In this document: positions 46,751-57,700 of the stretch, piece after piece
How the letters are laid out: every line of letters starts with the position of its first letter
Position numbering within the stretch: position 1 is the stretch's first letter
Source of the DNA: Acanthopleuribacter pedis
Lineage (GTDB): Bacteria; Acidobacteriota; Holophagae; Acanthopleuribacterales; Acanthopleuribacteraceae
Reading direction: 5' to 3'
Length of the DNA stretch: 64,000 nt
Assembly (NCBI RefSeq): GCF_017377855.1
Contig: NZ_JAFREP010000023.1
Location: 1-64,000 of the forward strand
Position numbers and translations under genes: made by a program
Notes under the pieces: model-generated
The model's input: only the letters and a program-made list of their open reading frames with translations
What the model was told of the DNA's origin: nothing
Databases searched by the model: none

Positions 46751-49700
46751 TTAAGGCAGGGTCGTCAAGTTCAACTGGACGGTGCCCTGCTCGGCGTCGA
46801 CCGCGTCGACCATGAACAAGAGCACCTGACCGGCGAAGTCTTGGGCGTTGCCGTGGGTGAACCGCGAGTACAGGTTGGCGCCGCTAATGTTGTCGGAACA
46901 GTCCAGCAGGTCGCGGTTGGCACACATGTTGGCGAGCGCACCGGGTTGGTTCACGCGGTACACCTGCAGCACGGTATCGCCGATGGGATCATTGATGTTG
47001 CCGGGAAGGGTATCGATGGTGAAACCGACCGCGGGGACATCCTCGGGGAAACGAATCGCCCACCATACCTCGGGGCCGTCGAACTCCGGTTTACAGTTGG
47101 GCAGGATCTCATTGGTGAACCCCACGTTGGTTTGAATCACCGAGTCATCCTCGCTGACGCCGGGAACCCAACTCAGCAAGGTGGCGTTGTTGCACAGATT
47201 CGGCGGGGTACTGGTATTGACGGCAAGGTACACATCACCGTCGATCACGGTTCCCAAGGAGTTGTCGGGGAAACGCTCCTGAACGGAATAGGTAAAGTGG
47301 TCGAAACCGACAAAGTTACGGTTTTGGTATTGGACGACATCCGCGGCGGCGAGGCTGACACCCAAGTCGGAAGTCGCCGGGACGTTGATCAGTTCAAGGC
47401 TGTCCTCGTTGCCGTCGAAATCGTTGGCGAGCACGTCCAGAATTTGAAAGGGCCCCACGGTGTACACGAAGTAGTCGTCGACCACGGTCGGCGGTTGGTT
47501 GCGCACCAGATGCGGCGCATTGAGGATTTCCACCATGCTGTCGATTTCACGACCGCGCACGAAATCCGCGCAATCCTCGGAACCCGGCTGCAAACAGTCG
47601 GTAATGGCGGTCTCCGGCCAATCACGCATCGAGAACATGAACTCTTCCGGGAGAATCATGGCCGCGCCGACACCGTCGAGGACCACGTTGTTGGGGTCGG
47701 TGACGCGCACGTCAAAGGGGAAGTATCCGTAGTCTTCAACACGGTTGGAGTTGGGGTTTCCATTCGGGTTAATGAAGTTGTAATCATAGAAGGTGCGCGG
47801 GCCGTCGGTCTCGGTAGCCACTTCCACGGTACCCAAGGCGGGCTGGGTCTGCAAACTTTGCAGGTGCAACCCATTGTCGACCGTGTCGCGATCCGCGACC
47901 AACGCACGGTTCGAACCCCACAGGGAACTGCCGGGCGGCGTGTACACCACCAGTTGCAAGCCACTCGGCGGTCGGTTCACCCGTACATTCACCACCGCGG
48001 GTTCGGCGTTGGCCAAGCCGTAGTTGTCGTAAACGTTCATTTCTACGCGCCGGATCAGTTCGGGCACGTTCATGTCGTCTTCGAAAAGGATCAAACCGGG
48101 ATCCTCGGTGCCGACCACATCTCCCGGATCGGGGCAAGGCGGTGACGCACAAATTTGCTCACCGTCGAAATCCCAAACGAACCGCAGCGATTCGCCGCCT
48201 GGGAGATCGTCATCATTGCCCTCGGCTTCAAACACCAAACCCTCGCCCAGGTTCACCACGGGCGCGTCCTGGTCCGGCGAAACAATCTGACCGGTCGGAC
48301 GCGTGGTCGAGGCGATGGTCAAGGTACGCGTGGTGGTCCCACCAAAACTATCGCGCACGGTGAAGGTGACCGGGAACTCGCCGCGGTTGGTGAATTGTAC
48401 GTCGGTGCCGGCGGTATTCGCGGACCCCAATGCACCGAAATTCCAGTTTAGGTTCAACGACTCAGGTGCCTCGTCGGGCAAACCGGAAAGCGGGTTTTCA
48501 TCGCTTACGGAGACAAAGAAATCCACGGTGCTCCCCTGCTCCACGGGCAGCAAACCACCGTCCTCCACGCCTGGCTCGAACAGATCGATGCTGGGTGGGT
48601 CATTGACGGTAATGATCCGTGTGGCGGGTTGGCGCGAGGTCAAACCCAAGGCGTCGGTCGCGGTAAGGGTCACGGTAATTTGGCCGGGCTGGAGGAATTC
48701 GATCAGACCGGGTTCCAAATCGGAACTGTCGGGCACGCCGTTCATGCCGAAATTCCAGTTGGCAACAACCGGGTTATCGCCGTCGGTATCGGAAACGGTC
48801 CCCGCGAAGAATTGGGATTCACCGGGATTCACGACCAGGTCCAGCTCGGGTTGGGTAATCACGGCGTCGGGATCGTCATTCACCCGGAACGCGATGCTGT
48901 CCGGTTCCAAGTCGGCTTGGCCGCGGTCATCCGTAACGGTCAGGGTCAAGGTATAAGTACCGATGGTGTCGAGGTTAAGCACACCCGGTGCCGCACCTTC
49001 GAACGCCTGGTTCACGCCCGGTCCGGTGAAGGACCAAGCGTAGGTGAAGCTGGTGTTGGCGGGCAAGCCGGACAGGGTGTTGGGATCGCTTGCCTCGGCT
49101 TGCAAGGTCAGTTGATCGCCCAAACCGGCGATCAGTTCACCGTTGTTATCGAGCAATTCGCCAAGCACGGTTCGGTTGATGGTGCCCTCGGGCGGATCGT
49201 TCACCACCACGGTCAAGGTGTCGGGCGACAGGTCGGCCAGCGTCATGGTATCGGTCACCGTGAGCGCGACCGGGTAGCGGCCCGCATCGGGGAAGGTGAT
49301 GGGGTCGGTGGTCGGCGTGGCAAACACCTGATCGGCGATATCGAAATCCCAAGCGTAGCTGTAGGGGGTGGAGTTGTCGGGATCGGAAACGGAAGCGGTA
49401 AAGGTCACGGCCTCGCCGGGGTTAATCACCACTTCCTCGGTTCCCGGTACGGTAATGGTGCCGTCGGGACGTTCGCCGACGGTCACGGTCACGGTTTCCG
49501 GGGTGTCGTCAGGTACATCGAAGCCGTCGCGGACCGTAAGCGACACGGTAAAGGTGCCGGTATTGTTGAAGGTCACCGAGCCGGGCTCGGCCTGATCGCT
49601 GGAAGGGGCCACCCCGCCAAAATCCCAGGTATAGGCCATGCCGGGGCTGATGTCGCTGTCGGAATCGCTGCCCTCGCCGCGGAAGGTTACGCTTTCGCCC

Positions 49701-52700
49701 ACGCCGATCACCACGTTTTGCGCGGGTTCGAGAATGGTGCCTTCCGGGCGGTTGGTGACGCGCACGGTGACGGTGTCGGGTGTATCGTCCTCAATCGCGA
49801 AGGCATCTATGCCGGTGAAGCTGACGTTGTAGACGCCCGGCGTGTTGAACGCGGTGGCACCGGGCGATTCGACCGTGCTGCCGGCCGCGCCGCCGTCAAA
49901 GTCCCATGCAAAGGTAAAGGGCGTGCTGTTGTCGGCGTCGGTGGTCTCCGCGGTAAAGTTCACCGACTCACCGGTAACGATGGTGACCTGGGGCTCGGCC
50001 GGGGTCAGAATGGTGCCGTTCGGACGGTTGGTCACGTTGACGGTTAACCCGGGCGGATCCTGGTCAGCAATCCCGTAACCATCGGTAACCGTGAAGGTTA
50101 CCAAACCGCTCCCAACCGAATCGAACTGGAGTTCGCCAGGCGATTGGTTGGTATTGGTACGACCCAACAAACCAAAATCCCATAGGAAGGTATGCGGGCT
50201 GTTGTTGTCCAAATCGGTGAAAGCACCCTCAAAACGCAGCGTTTCGCCGACGGCGACCGCAATCGAAGCCGCGGTTGTCGGCGCGATAATTTCACCGTCG
50301 GGGGCGTCGGTCACACGCAGGGTTTTGCTAGGCGGGTTTCCGTCGACCAAGCCGTAGCCGTCACGCGCACGCATGGTGACGGTAAACTCGCCACTGGTGC
50401 CAAAGGTCGCATTGACAGCGGCACCGTTCATGGCCACGGCCGCGCCGCCGAAGTCCCATTCATAAGTGAGCGAGCCGTTGTCATCAGCGTCGGTGGCGGA
50501 AGCCGCGAAGGAGACGGTTGAGCCGGAGATCACGGTGATCACGTCGTCGGCGGGGGCGGTAATGCTGCCGTCGGGTCGGTCGGAAACGCGGATCTGACGG
50601 GTGGCGGGCGTGGGATCCGCGGTGTTGAAGTTGTCGCGTACGGTAAAGGTCGCGGTGTAACCCCCGTTGGTGTTGTAGGTAACGGCGCCCGGATCTTCAA
50701 GGGTACTGGTGGCGGGATCGCCTCCCGGTAACGCCCAATCGTAGGTGAAGGTGGCGCCCGCGTCGGGATCGCCGGCTTGACCGGCAAAGGTTACGGATTC
50801 ACCGGTCCCAATCACCACGTCCGCGGCGGGCTCGGCGATGTCCCCGTTGGGGAAGCTGTTCACAACGAAGGTGATTTGCGCGGGCGTCGCGTCGGGAACG
50901 TTGTATTGGTCGGTGGTGGTTAAGGTGGCGGTATAAATTCCCGGCGTGCCGTACTGGCGCGAAAAGTTTTGTTGGGTGACCGTGTCATCCACACCCGGTC
51001 CTTGGATCCGCCAGGAGTAAGCGAGCGGTACCGCATCGTCGGGGTCGGTCCCCGTCCCCGCGAAGTTAATAAAGGAAGCGACTTCCAGCACCTCGTTGTT
51101 CAGCGGCGCGGTAATGCTGGAATCGGGGGGTGTACTCGCGGTGACACGAACGGTGGCCGGCGTGCTTTGCGCTCCCATGTCATCGGTGGCTTGGAAGGTC
51201 ACGTCGTAAATACCCGCGTTGGGGAAGGATACGTCACCGGGATCTTCCACGTTGTCGGTCCCCACCCCACCGTCGAAATTCCAGGCGTAGGTGAGAGAAA
51301 CCGCGTCGGTGTCAACGACCTCACCGGCAAAGTTCACGGTGGTATTGGGTTGAATCAGTTGATCGCTGTTGGGGGTGACGATGGTGGCGTCGGGTCGGTC
51401 ATTCACGTTAACGGTGATGACCTCAGGCGTTTGGTCTACCACACCCAGGCTGTCGCGCACGGTAAGGGTCACGGTGTAGGTACCCGGACCGGGAAACAGG
51501 AAGCCGGAAACCGGATCGCGCGGTAAATCGGTTTCAAAAGGGTCGATTGCAACCGGACCGGTGAAGGACCAGACAAAGGTCAGGTCGTCAGAGTTGGGGA
51601 CCAGGACATTGTCTTGGTCGGTGGAACCGCCGGCAATGAGATCAATGGGATCGCCCTCGTTGATGTTAATGACCGGGCCGGCGCCGAGCGAGGTGGTCAA
51701 ATTCCCCACCGGTTCGTGGCTGACAATGACCTCGCGTGTCAGCGGGTTGTTGACGGTGTCGGCGGCGACACCCAATAAGTCCCATCGGTCCCTTACTTCC
51801 AGCGTAAAGGTATAAGCACCAAAATTCGACAAGGTCACGGAGCCGGGATCTTCTGTTGATTCATCAGGCGCCGCCCCCGCCAAGCGCCAGGTATACTGAG
51901 CGTTTCCGGGCCCGTCAAAAATCGAGCCGTCGGCATAATCGATATCCGTAACCGTACTTTCGAGGTTAATGGTTCCCCCGGTGGGAATGATGGTGGGTGC
52001 GCCGGCATTGAAAGCCGGCTGGTCAATCGTGACCTCGGGTCGGTTGGCAACGACCACATCGATTTGTTCGGCACCGCGTGTGATCACCTCGACACCGTCG
52101 GCATCGAGGTAGGTAGCGTCGACAATAACCCGGTAAATCCCAGAAGGCGTGAGTTCTTGGCGACCCGGATCTTCCCCGGGGAACCGGAACAAGCCTTGGT
52201 TGGGCGAGATATAGTCACCCACGACCCACTCAATCTCGTAAAAATCCGCGGGTTCACCAGATGGAACGGGAATGGTGGAAGAAAAGGAGTGCCATTCATC
52301 GGGCGAGGCATCGGCCGCGACAACGGCTAAGCTACCCGGTGTATCGATTTGGATGTCAGGGACAACCGTCACGGTCATGGTATCGGTGGTAACAGTGCTC
52401 CCGAAGAAGTAGCGAACATAGGTAATGGTAAAAGTCCCAAGGCGGTTAAAGGTACGCGTGTAAGGTCCGGCGTCGTCAACATCCGTAAGCGGCGCGATGC
52501 CCGAATTATCAAAATCCCAGTCAAAGGTATTGAAGATACTGGGGTGGCGGCCGTCAAAAGTTAAGGATGAGCCTAAAGTGATAAACTGATCGGCCCCATT
52601 TTCGGGCTCGGTAATTTGCGCAAGAGCGGCACTCGTCGAAACCAGGACCGCAAAAATAAAGAAACGCAACGTATCGGATCTTCCGAGAGTGTGCATCATT

Positions 52701-52714
52701 CGTTGAACCACCAA
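46751..52714 (-). CDS. PKD-array exoprotein A (paralogue pair, upstream-coordinate copy)
   Basis: 1987 residues. I place the start at the TTG at 52714 because GGAGG stands 7 nt upstream and the neighbouring paralogue has the same arrangement; the ATG at 52744 would translate the Shine-Dalgarno itself. A signal peptide ends AALA/QITEPENG. About 16 PKD-like Ig modules of about 95 residues follow, each with the pattern RP.G.I..P...V.I..GESVTF.G...D.D....YTWDFGG....PG.VTF...G.FTVTLTV.D..G..D.TP. A cadherin-like segment (NQPPTVVDDYFVYTVGPF) and a C-terminal Cys-containing beta domain (CNNATLLSWVPGV; CKPEFDGPEVWWAIRFPE; LDCSDNISGANLYSRF) end the protein. Probably a surface or secreted adhesin or matrix protein. 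Confidence 0.9.
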   Translation of the reverse strand: MVVQRMMHTLGRSDTLRFFIFAVLVSTSAALAQITEPENGADQFITLGSSLTFDGRHPSIFNTFDWDFDNSGIAPLTDVDDAGPYTRTFNRLGTFTITYVRYFFGSTVTTDTMTVTVVPDIQIDTPGSLAVVAADASPDEWHSFSSTIPVPSGEPADFYEIEWVVGDYISPNQGLFRFPGEDPGRQELTPSGIYRVIVDATYLDADGVEVITRGAEQIDVVVANRPEVTIDQPAFNAGAPTIIPTGGTINLESTVTDIDYADGSIFDGPGNAQYTWRLAGAAPDESTEDPGSVTLSNFGAYTFTLEVRDRWDLLGVAADTVNNPLTREVIVSHEPVGNLTTSLGAGPVININEGDPIDLIAGGSTDQDNVLVPNSDDLTFVWSFTGPVAIDPFETDLPRDPVSGFLFPGPGTYTVTLTVRDSLGVVDQTPEVITVNVNDRPDATIVTPNSDQLIQPNTTVNFAGEVVDTDAVSLTYAWNFDGGVGTDNVEDPGDVSFPNAGIYDVTFQATDDMGAQSTPATVRVTASTPPDSSITAPLNNEVLEVASFINFAGTGTDPDDAVPLAYSWRIQGPGVDDTVTQQNFSRQYGTPGIYTATLTTTDQYNVPDATPAQITFVVNSFPNGDIAEPAADVVIGTGESVTFAGQAGDPDAGATFTYDWALPGGDPATSTLEDPGAVTYNTNGGYTATFTVRDNFNTADPTPATRQIRVSDRPDGSITAPADDVITVISGSTVSFAASATDADDNGSLTYEWDFGGAAVAMNGAAVNATFGTSGEFTVTMRARDGYGLVDGNPPSKTLRVTDAPDGEIIAPTTAASIAVAVGETLRFEGAFTDLDNNSPHTFLWDFGLLGRTNTNQSPGELQFDSVGSGLVTFTVTDGYGIADQDPPGLTVNVTNRPNGTILTPAEPQVTIVTGESVNFTAETTDADNSTPFTFAWDFDGGAAGSTVESPGATAFNTPGVYNVSFTGIDAFAIEDDTPDTVTVRVTNRPEGTILEPAQNVVIGVGESVTFRGEGSDSDSDISPGMAYTWDFGGVAPSSDQAEPGSVTFNNTGTFTVSLTVRDGFDVPDDTPETVTVTVGERPDGTITVPGTEEVVINPGEAVTFTASVSDPDNSTPYSYAWDFDIADQVFATPTTDPITFPDAGRYPVALTVTDTMTLADLSPDTLTVVVNDPPEGTINRTVLGELLDNNGELIAGLGDQLTLQAEASDPNTLSGLPANTSFTYAWSFTGPGVNQAFEGAAPGVLNLDTIGTYTLTLTVTDDRGQADLEPDSIAFRVNDDPDAVITQPELDLVVNPGESQFFAGTVSDTDGDNPVVANWNFGMNGVPDSSDLEPGLIEFLQPGQITVTLTATDALGLTSRQPATRIITVNDPPSIDLFEPGVEDGGLLPVEQGSTVDFFVSVSDENPLSGLPDEAPESLNLNWNFGALGSANTAGTDVQFTNRGEFPVTFTVRDSFGGTTTRTLTIASTTRPTGQIVSPDQDAPVVNLGEGLVFEAEGNDDDLPGGESLRFVWDFDGEQICASPPCPDPGDVVGTEDPGLILFEDDMNVPELIRRVEMNVYDNYGLANAEPAVVNVRVNRPPSGLQLVVYTPPGSSLWGSNRALVADRDTVDNGLHLQSLQTQPALGTVEVATETDGPRTFYDYNFINPNGNPNSNRVEDYGYFPFDVRVTDPNNVVLDGVGAAMILPEEFMFSMRDWPETAITDCLQPGSEDCADFVRGREIDSMVEILNAPHLVRNQPPTVVDDYFVYTVGPFQILDVLANDFDGNEDSLELINVPATSDLGVSLAAADVVQYQNRNFVGFDHFTYSVQERFPDNSLGTVIDGDVYLAVNTSTPPNLCNNATLLSWVPGVSEDDSVIQTNVGFTNEILPNCKPEFDGPEVWWAIRFPEDVPAVGFTIDTLPGNINDPIGDTVLQVYRVNQPGALANMCANRDLLDCSDNISGANLYSRFTHGNAQDFAGQVLLFMVDAVDAEQGTVQLNLTTLP

Positions 52715-53399
52715 GGCCAAGCCTCCAAAGCAACCATCTGACACGGCGGGCTCTCAGCGCTTTTTCACCAAAACCCGTTTTTCGCCAGGAATATATTTTT
52801 CTCGCGCCGCCAAAGCGAAGTACCCATCGACGGTCTATTGGCAATTAGGTTAAGCATTCCCGAAACCGACGCATCGCGATTGTTCCCGTGGTAATCAACG
52901 GGAGTCATCTTGTGAAACGCGCGGTTGTATAGCATAGAAACCCGGGGCGTCGGGCCAATGGAACGGCCCGCGAAAACCGGAGCCTGATCAAAACAGTGCA
53001 GCATCTTAAAATAGACGGCTGTACCGAAACCAGACTGAAAACGCCTGGATTATATCAAATCAATGTCCTTAAAGAGGCTTTTTTGACGAGATCGCGGGTA
53101 TACCCAGCCCAATTGCGCCGTTTTTTCGGAAAAAGCTGTGTACCGTGGGCGCGCGTTAAATCGCGGTGATGGGTACGAAACACCCGCACGGCTTTGCCGT
53201 GCCAACGGTTTCCACGCCGCGGCCTCATCCGATACGCACCGGTTTTGAACCTGTCCGACACACCGACCTTGACCCGGTAACCCGTTACTCGAGAACCCCT
53301 TGCACCTGTCTGTCACCACCTTGTCCCCTTGCACCTGTCTGTCACCGCCTTGTCCCCTCCCCGGTACGCCTTCAGCGTACTTCGTTCCATCCCTGCTAA

Positions 53400-53445
53400 C
53401 CCAGGGTAGGCACCCGCCTGCTTCGCGTCGGGTGCCTACCCTGGG
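53400..53445. repeat. Palindrome with 17-bp perfect stem, first copy
   Basis: CCCAGGGTAGGCACCCG pairs exactly with CGGGTGCCTACCCTGGG around a 12-base loop. No T run follows, so it is not a typical terminator. Confidence 0.85.
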
Positions 53446-53816
53446 CTAGATTCCGGCACGGCGTTGCCGTGCCAACGGTTTCCACGCCGGCGTCTCATCC
53501 GATGCGCACCGATTTTTGAACCCATCCGACACACCGACTTTGACCCGGTAACCCGTTACTCGAGAGCCTCTTGCACCTGTCTGTCACCACCTTGCCTGTC
53601 TGTCACCGCCTTGCCTGTCTGTCACCGCCTTGCCTGTTTCTCACCGCAATGCCTGTTTGTCACCGCAATGCCCGTGCATCACCGCCTTGACCGTCTGTCA
53701 CCAGCGTTCAAAAATGACCCCGCGGTTCCTACACCCCGTTGCCCAACTTGTCCCAATGACGATATGGGACGCCGGCCCGCTTACCGGTGGCAGGGTGAAG
53801 CCCTGCCGGATTTCAG

Positions 53817-53863
53817 CCCAGCGTTGGCCAAAGGCGCACGGCATGCCTTTGGCCAACGCTGGG
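53817..53863. repeat. Palindrome with 19-bp perfect stem, first copy
   Basis: CCCAGCGTTGGCCAAAGGC pairs exactly with GCCTTTGGCCAACGCTGGG around a 9-base loop GCACGGCAT. Preceded by GATTTCAG. Confidence 0.88.
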
Positions 53864-53992
53864 TTCAAACGCCACCATGGCTTGCGCTCTGAAGGAGCGC
53901 CGGTTCATCCCGTGCACAACCAACACCTTCCATCTACCTGTCCCCGCAATTCCCCGGTACGCCTTCAGCGTACTTCGTTCCTTCCCTGCTAA

Positions 53993-54038
53993 CCCAGGGT
54001 GCGCACCCGCCTGCTTCGCGTCGGGTGCGAACCCTGGG
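53993..54038. repeat. Palindrome, second copy of the 53400 element
   Basis: CCCAGGGTGCGCACCCG and CGGGTGCGAACCCTGGG. Both arms changed at the same positions relative to the first copy and mostly still pair (one mismatch), so changes are partly compensated. Confidence 0.8.
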
Positions 54039-54161
54039 CTAGATTCCGGCACGGCGTTGCCGTGCCAACGGTTTCCACGCCGGCGTCTCATCCGATGCGC
54101 ACCGATTTTTGAACCCATCCGACACACCCACTTTGACCCGGTAACCCGTTACTCGAGAGCC

Positions 54162-54332
54162 TCTTGCACCTGTCTGTCACCGCCTTGCCCGTGCATCATC
54201 GCCTTGCCCGTGCATCATCGCCTTGCCCGTGCATCATCGCCTTGCCCGTGCATCATCGCCTTGCCCGTGCATCATCGCCTTGCCCGTGCATCATCGCCTT
54301 GCCCGTGCATCATCGCCTTGCCCGTCTGTCAC
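54162..54332. repeat. 19-bp tandem array
   Basis: CGCCTTGCCCGTGCATCAT is repeated seven times without change from 54181 to 54313. Flanking variants ending CTGTCTGTCAC lie at 54162-54180 and 54314-54332. The corresponding place in the first block (53568-53702) has diverged variants of the same unit (CTGTCTGTCACCGCCTTG), so the array was homogenised after the duplication. Confidence 0.9.
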
Positions 54333-54447
54333 CAGCGTTCAAAAATGACCCCGCGGTTCCTACACCCCGTTGCCCAACTTGTCCCAATGACGATATGGGA
54401 CGCCGGTCCGCTTACCGGTGGCAGGGTGAAGCCCTGCCGGATTTCAG

Positions 54448-54494
54448 CCCAGCGTTGGCCAAAGGCGCACGGCATGCCTTTGGCCAACGCTGGG
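54448..54494. repeat. Palindrome with 19-bp perfect stem, second copy
   Basis: Identical arms and loop to the element at 53817-53863; part of the large direct duplication. Confidence 0.88.
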
Positions 54495-54710
54495 TTCAAA
54501 CGCCACCATGGCTTGCGCTCTGAAGGAGCGCCGGTTCATCCCGTGCACAACCAACACCTTCCATCTACCTGTCCCCACAATTATCCCCGCAATTATCCGC
54601 TATCCGCTACGACCCACCTATCCCCGCAATTACCGTAGTCTTCGGATTCACCACCATTTCAGCGCCTCGCCACGGCCGGCGAGAACCACGGACTTACCTG
54701 CACGCCCAAT

Positions 54711-54755
54711 AAAAAAACCGGGGATGCGTCACAAACTGACACATCCCCGGTTTTC
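54711..54755 (-). terminator. Rho-independent terminator of PKD exoprotein B
   Basis: On the minus strand AACCGGGGATG and CATCCCCGGTT form an 11-bp stem, with further pairing possible in the loop, followed by TTTTTTTATT. It lies about 20 nt after the stop of the gene at 54776. Confidence 0.9.
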
Positions 54756-54775
54756 CGGTTCGAGCGATTAACTAT

Positions 54776-57700
54776 TTAGGGATTGCGCGCGGTGGTTCTC
54801 AAGTTCAACCGAACCTGGCCGCGTTCGTCACTCACCGAATCAACCATCAACAACAGCGCCTTACCCGCGTAATCCCGCGCGTTACCCGCAAAGCGGGAAT
54901 ACAGGTTGGCACCGCTGATGTTGTCGAAACACATGACTTCCCCCTCGGCGTTGCACATGTCGCCCATCAGGCCCGGTTGATCGATCACAAACACTTGCAG
55001 GATGGTATCCCCAACCGGGTTGGTTAAGTCGCCGGGCAGGGTATCGATGGCGAATCCTACATCGGGCACATTTTCGGGGAAACGAACCCCCCACCAAACC
55101 TCGGGTCCGTCGAATTGGAGCTTGCATTCGGGGGCAACCAGGTTGCTGTAGGTGGTGTTGTCGGCGGTTTCGGTCGCATCCTCGTGTATACCCGGCACCC
55201 AAGCCAGGAGGTTCGCGTTGTTGCATTGGTTGGGTGCGGCGCCCGTGCTCATGGCTAGGTAGACATCACCGGGGACCGCCGCATTCGGTTGATCGCTGAG
55301 AAAGTCCTCGACCACGGTGTAGCTGAAGTGGTCAAACCCGGCGTGGTCGGGAACTTGCAGTTCGGCACCCTGGGCAGTAGCCACCAAGGGAATACCAAAA
55401 CCGGTTGCATCCGGCAGGCCCAAAACCAGGGTATCGTCATTCAGATCCTCATCATTGTGCAAGAGGTTCATCGGTTGGCTTAAGCCGAGGGTGAATGCGA
55501 AAAAGTCGTCGCCGACCACGGGCGGTTGGTTTTCGGTGAGGTGCGGCCGCGCCAAGATTTCCAACAGAGTATCGATTTCCAGGCCGCGGTTGAAATCGGC
55601 ACAATCCGCATCATCTTCGTGAAAACAATCGGTGATCGGCAGCTCCGGCCAATTTGCCATGGTTTCCATAAACAGTTCCGGCAGAATCATGGCCAGGCCG
55701 GTTCCTTCGTAGGATGCACCGTTGGGATCGGTGACCGTGACATCAAAGGGAAAAGCCCCGTAATCCTCGGCGCGGTTGGAGTTCTGATTGCCGAGTGGAT
55801 CGGAAAACTGGTAGCTGTAAAAACGCAGTTCGCCATCATTCACATTGTCACGGTTTAGCGCCCCCTCGGCCGGCTGACTCGGCAAGCCATGCTCGTGGCG
55901 ATTGCGGTCGGCATCGTCGCGATCACGAACAAAGGCACGGTTGGAACGCCAATTGATGACACCCGGCGGGGTGTAAACCGCGAGCTGCAGGAAGATGGGC
56001 GGTCGGTTGACATGAACCGGAATCACGATTTCTTCCAGGTTGGGCAAACCCCAGTTATCGATTACGTTTAGGGTCACCAAACGTTCGAGCCTGGGCACAT
56101 CCACATCATCCTCAAACAAAACCAAACCGGGTGATTGGGCGCGGATGATATCACCGGGTTCCTCGCAGGGCGGTGTTTCGCACACTTGCTCGCCGTCAAA
56201 GTCCCATACGAAGGAAAGTGATTCACCGGGCGGCAAATCGGGGTCGCTGCCGTCCGCATCGAAAACCAGACCCTCACCCAAGTTAACCGTGGGTGCGTCT
56301 TGGTCCGGCAGTACCAACTCGGCGACCGGCGGCGCGGTGGAAACAACGGTCACATCGCGTCGGCTTTCCCCGCCAAAGCTGTCGGTCACGCTAAAGGTGA
56401 TCGGGTAGATGCCGCGCTCAACGAAGGTGCGGCTGGGTGCGTTGGTGGTATCGTTGGGCAGAACGCCGAAATCCCAGAGCAGCTGAAGCGTTGCCGGGTC
56501 TTGAGCCGGCAAACCGGAGGCTGGGTTCGTATCCGCAACGGTCGCGGAAAAGTCGACCATCGCACCCTCGGGCACCGCCACCAGTTCTTCAGGCTCGACG
56601 CCGTCCAGGTGGAATAAGGTAATCGCGGGCGGGTCGTTGACGGTAATCACCCGTTGCGCGGGTTCTCGCGAAACAAAGCCAAGGGCGTCGGCCGCGGAAA
56701 AGGTCACCGTCACCACGCCGGGTTCGGTGAATTGAACGGCCTCGGGTTCGAGTTCGCTACTGTCCGGCAGGTCGTCAATGCCGAAATGCCAGTTGGGCAT
56801 CACCGGGTTGTCGCCGTCGGGATCGTTCACAACACCGACAAAAGCCAGCGAATCACCGGGGTTGATAATGACGTCCAAATCGGGCACGGTAATCGCCACA
56901 TTCGGATCCGCGTTTACCCGAAAACGAATTTCGTCAGGTTCCCGATCTTCCTGACCACGATCATCGGTTACGGTCAGGATAATGACGTAATCGCCTGGGA
57001 CCTCCAAATCGAGTCGTCCTAAATCGGCACCCATGGGTTCAGTTACGCCGCCCGGTGTCTGAAGCCGCCATTGATAAGAAAAGGTGGTGTTGGCGGGTAG
57101 ACCCGACAACGTATTGGGATCACTTGCCTCGGCCTGCAGGGTAAGAACATCACCTGGCTCGGCGATCAGTTCGCCATGGTGATCAACCAAATCAGCAAGT
57201 CCCGCGCGGTTGATAATCCCCTCGGGCGGATCGTTCACCACTACTTCCATGGTCGCGGGCGACAGGTCGGCCAACGGCATGGCGTCGCGCACGGTTAAGC
57301 TGACCGGAAACCGGCCCGGCTCGGGGAAGGTGATCGGGTCGGTGGTCGCCGTGGCGAAGCTTTGATCGTCCTCCCCAAAACGCCAATCGTAATGGTAGGG
57401 TGCCGAATCATCGGGATCGGAAACGGAACCGGTGAAGGTCAGGTTTTCACCGGGATTGAGCACCACTTGCGGGGTGGCCGGCTCGGTAATGGTCCCATCG
57501 GGTCGCCGTCCCACGGTGACCGTCACGCTCGCCGGCGTGTTGTCGTGTACGCCCCAGCCATCGCGAACGGTCAGGCTCACCGGAAAAACGCCGAGTTGGT
57601 TGAAGGCGACGGGACCGGGATTTTCCAGGTTACTGTCGCCGGCAACCTCGCCGAAATCCCAGGTATAACCGATCTCGCCGACACTGATGTCGCTGTCGGG

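Larger units (their letters stand above)
52715..54775. repeat. Palindrome and tandem-repeat region between the two PKD giants
   Basis: Non-coding. 52715-53040 should hold the promoter of exoprotein A. From 53189 a composite unit recurs: a CACGGC(G/T)TTGCCGTGCCAACG module at 53189, 53457 and 54050, a Pro-rich GTCACC repeat stretch, and long palindromes. Two blocks, about 53394-53940 and 53987-54575, are near-identical direct duplicates with period about 593-631 bp. Individual palindromes and the 19-bp array are listed separately. Long open frames across the block are repeat translations without a ribosome-binding site. Confidence 0.8.

Noticed and set aside
54181..54332. CRISPR array
   Set aside because: The 19-bp units are directly adjacent with no spacers, and no cas gene is nearby.
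53464..54771. Several ORFs in the repeat region between the PKD giants
   Set aside because: They translate tandem repeats and palindromes, are duplicated with the DNA block and have no start signals.
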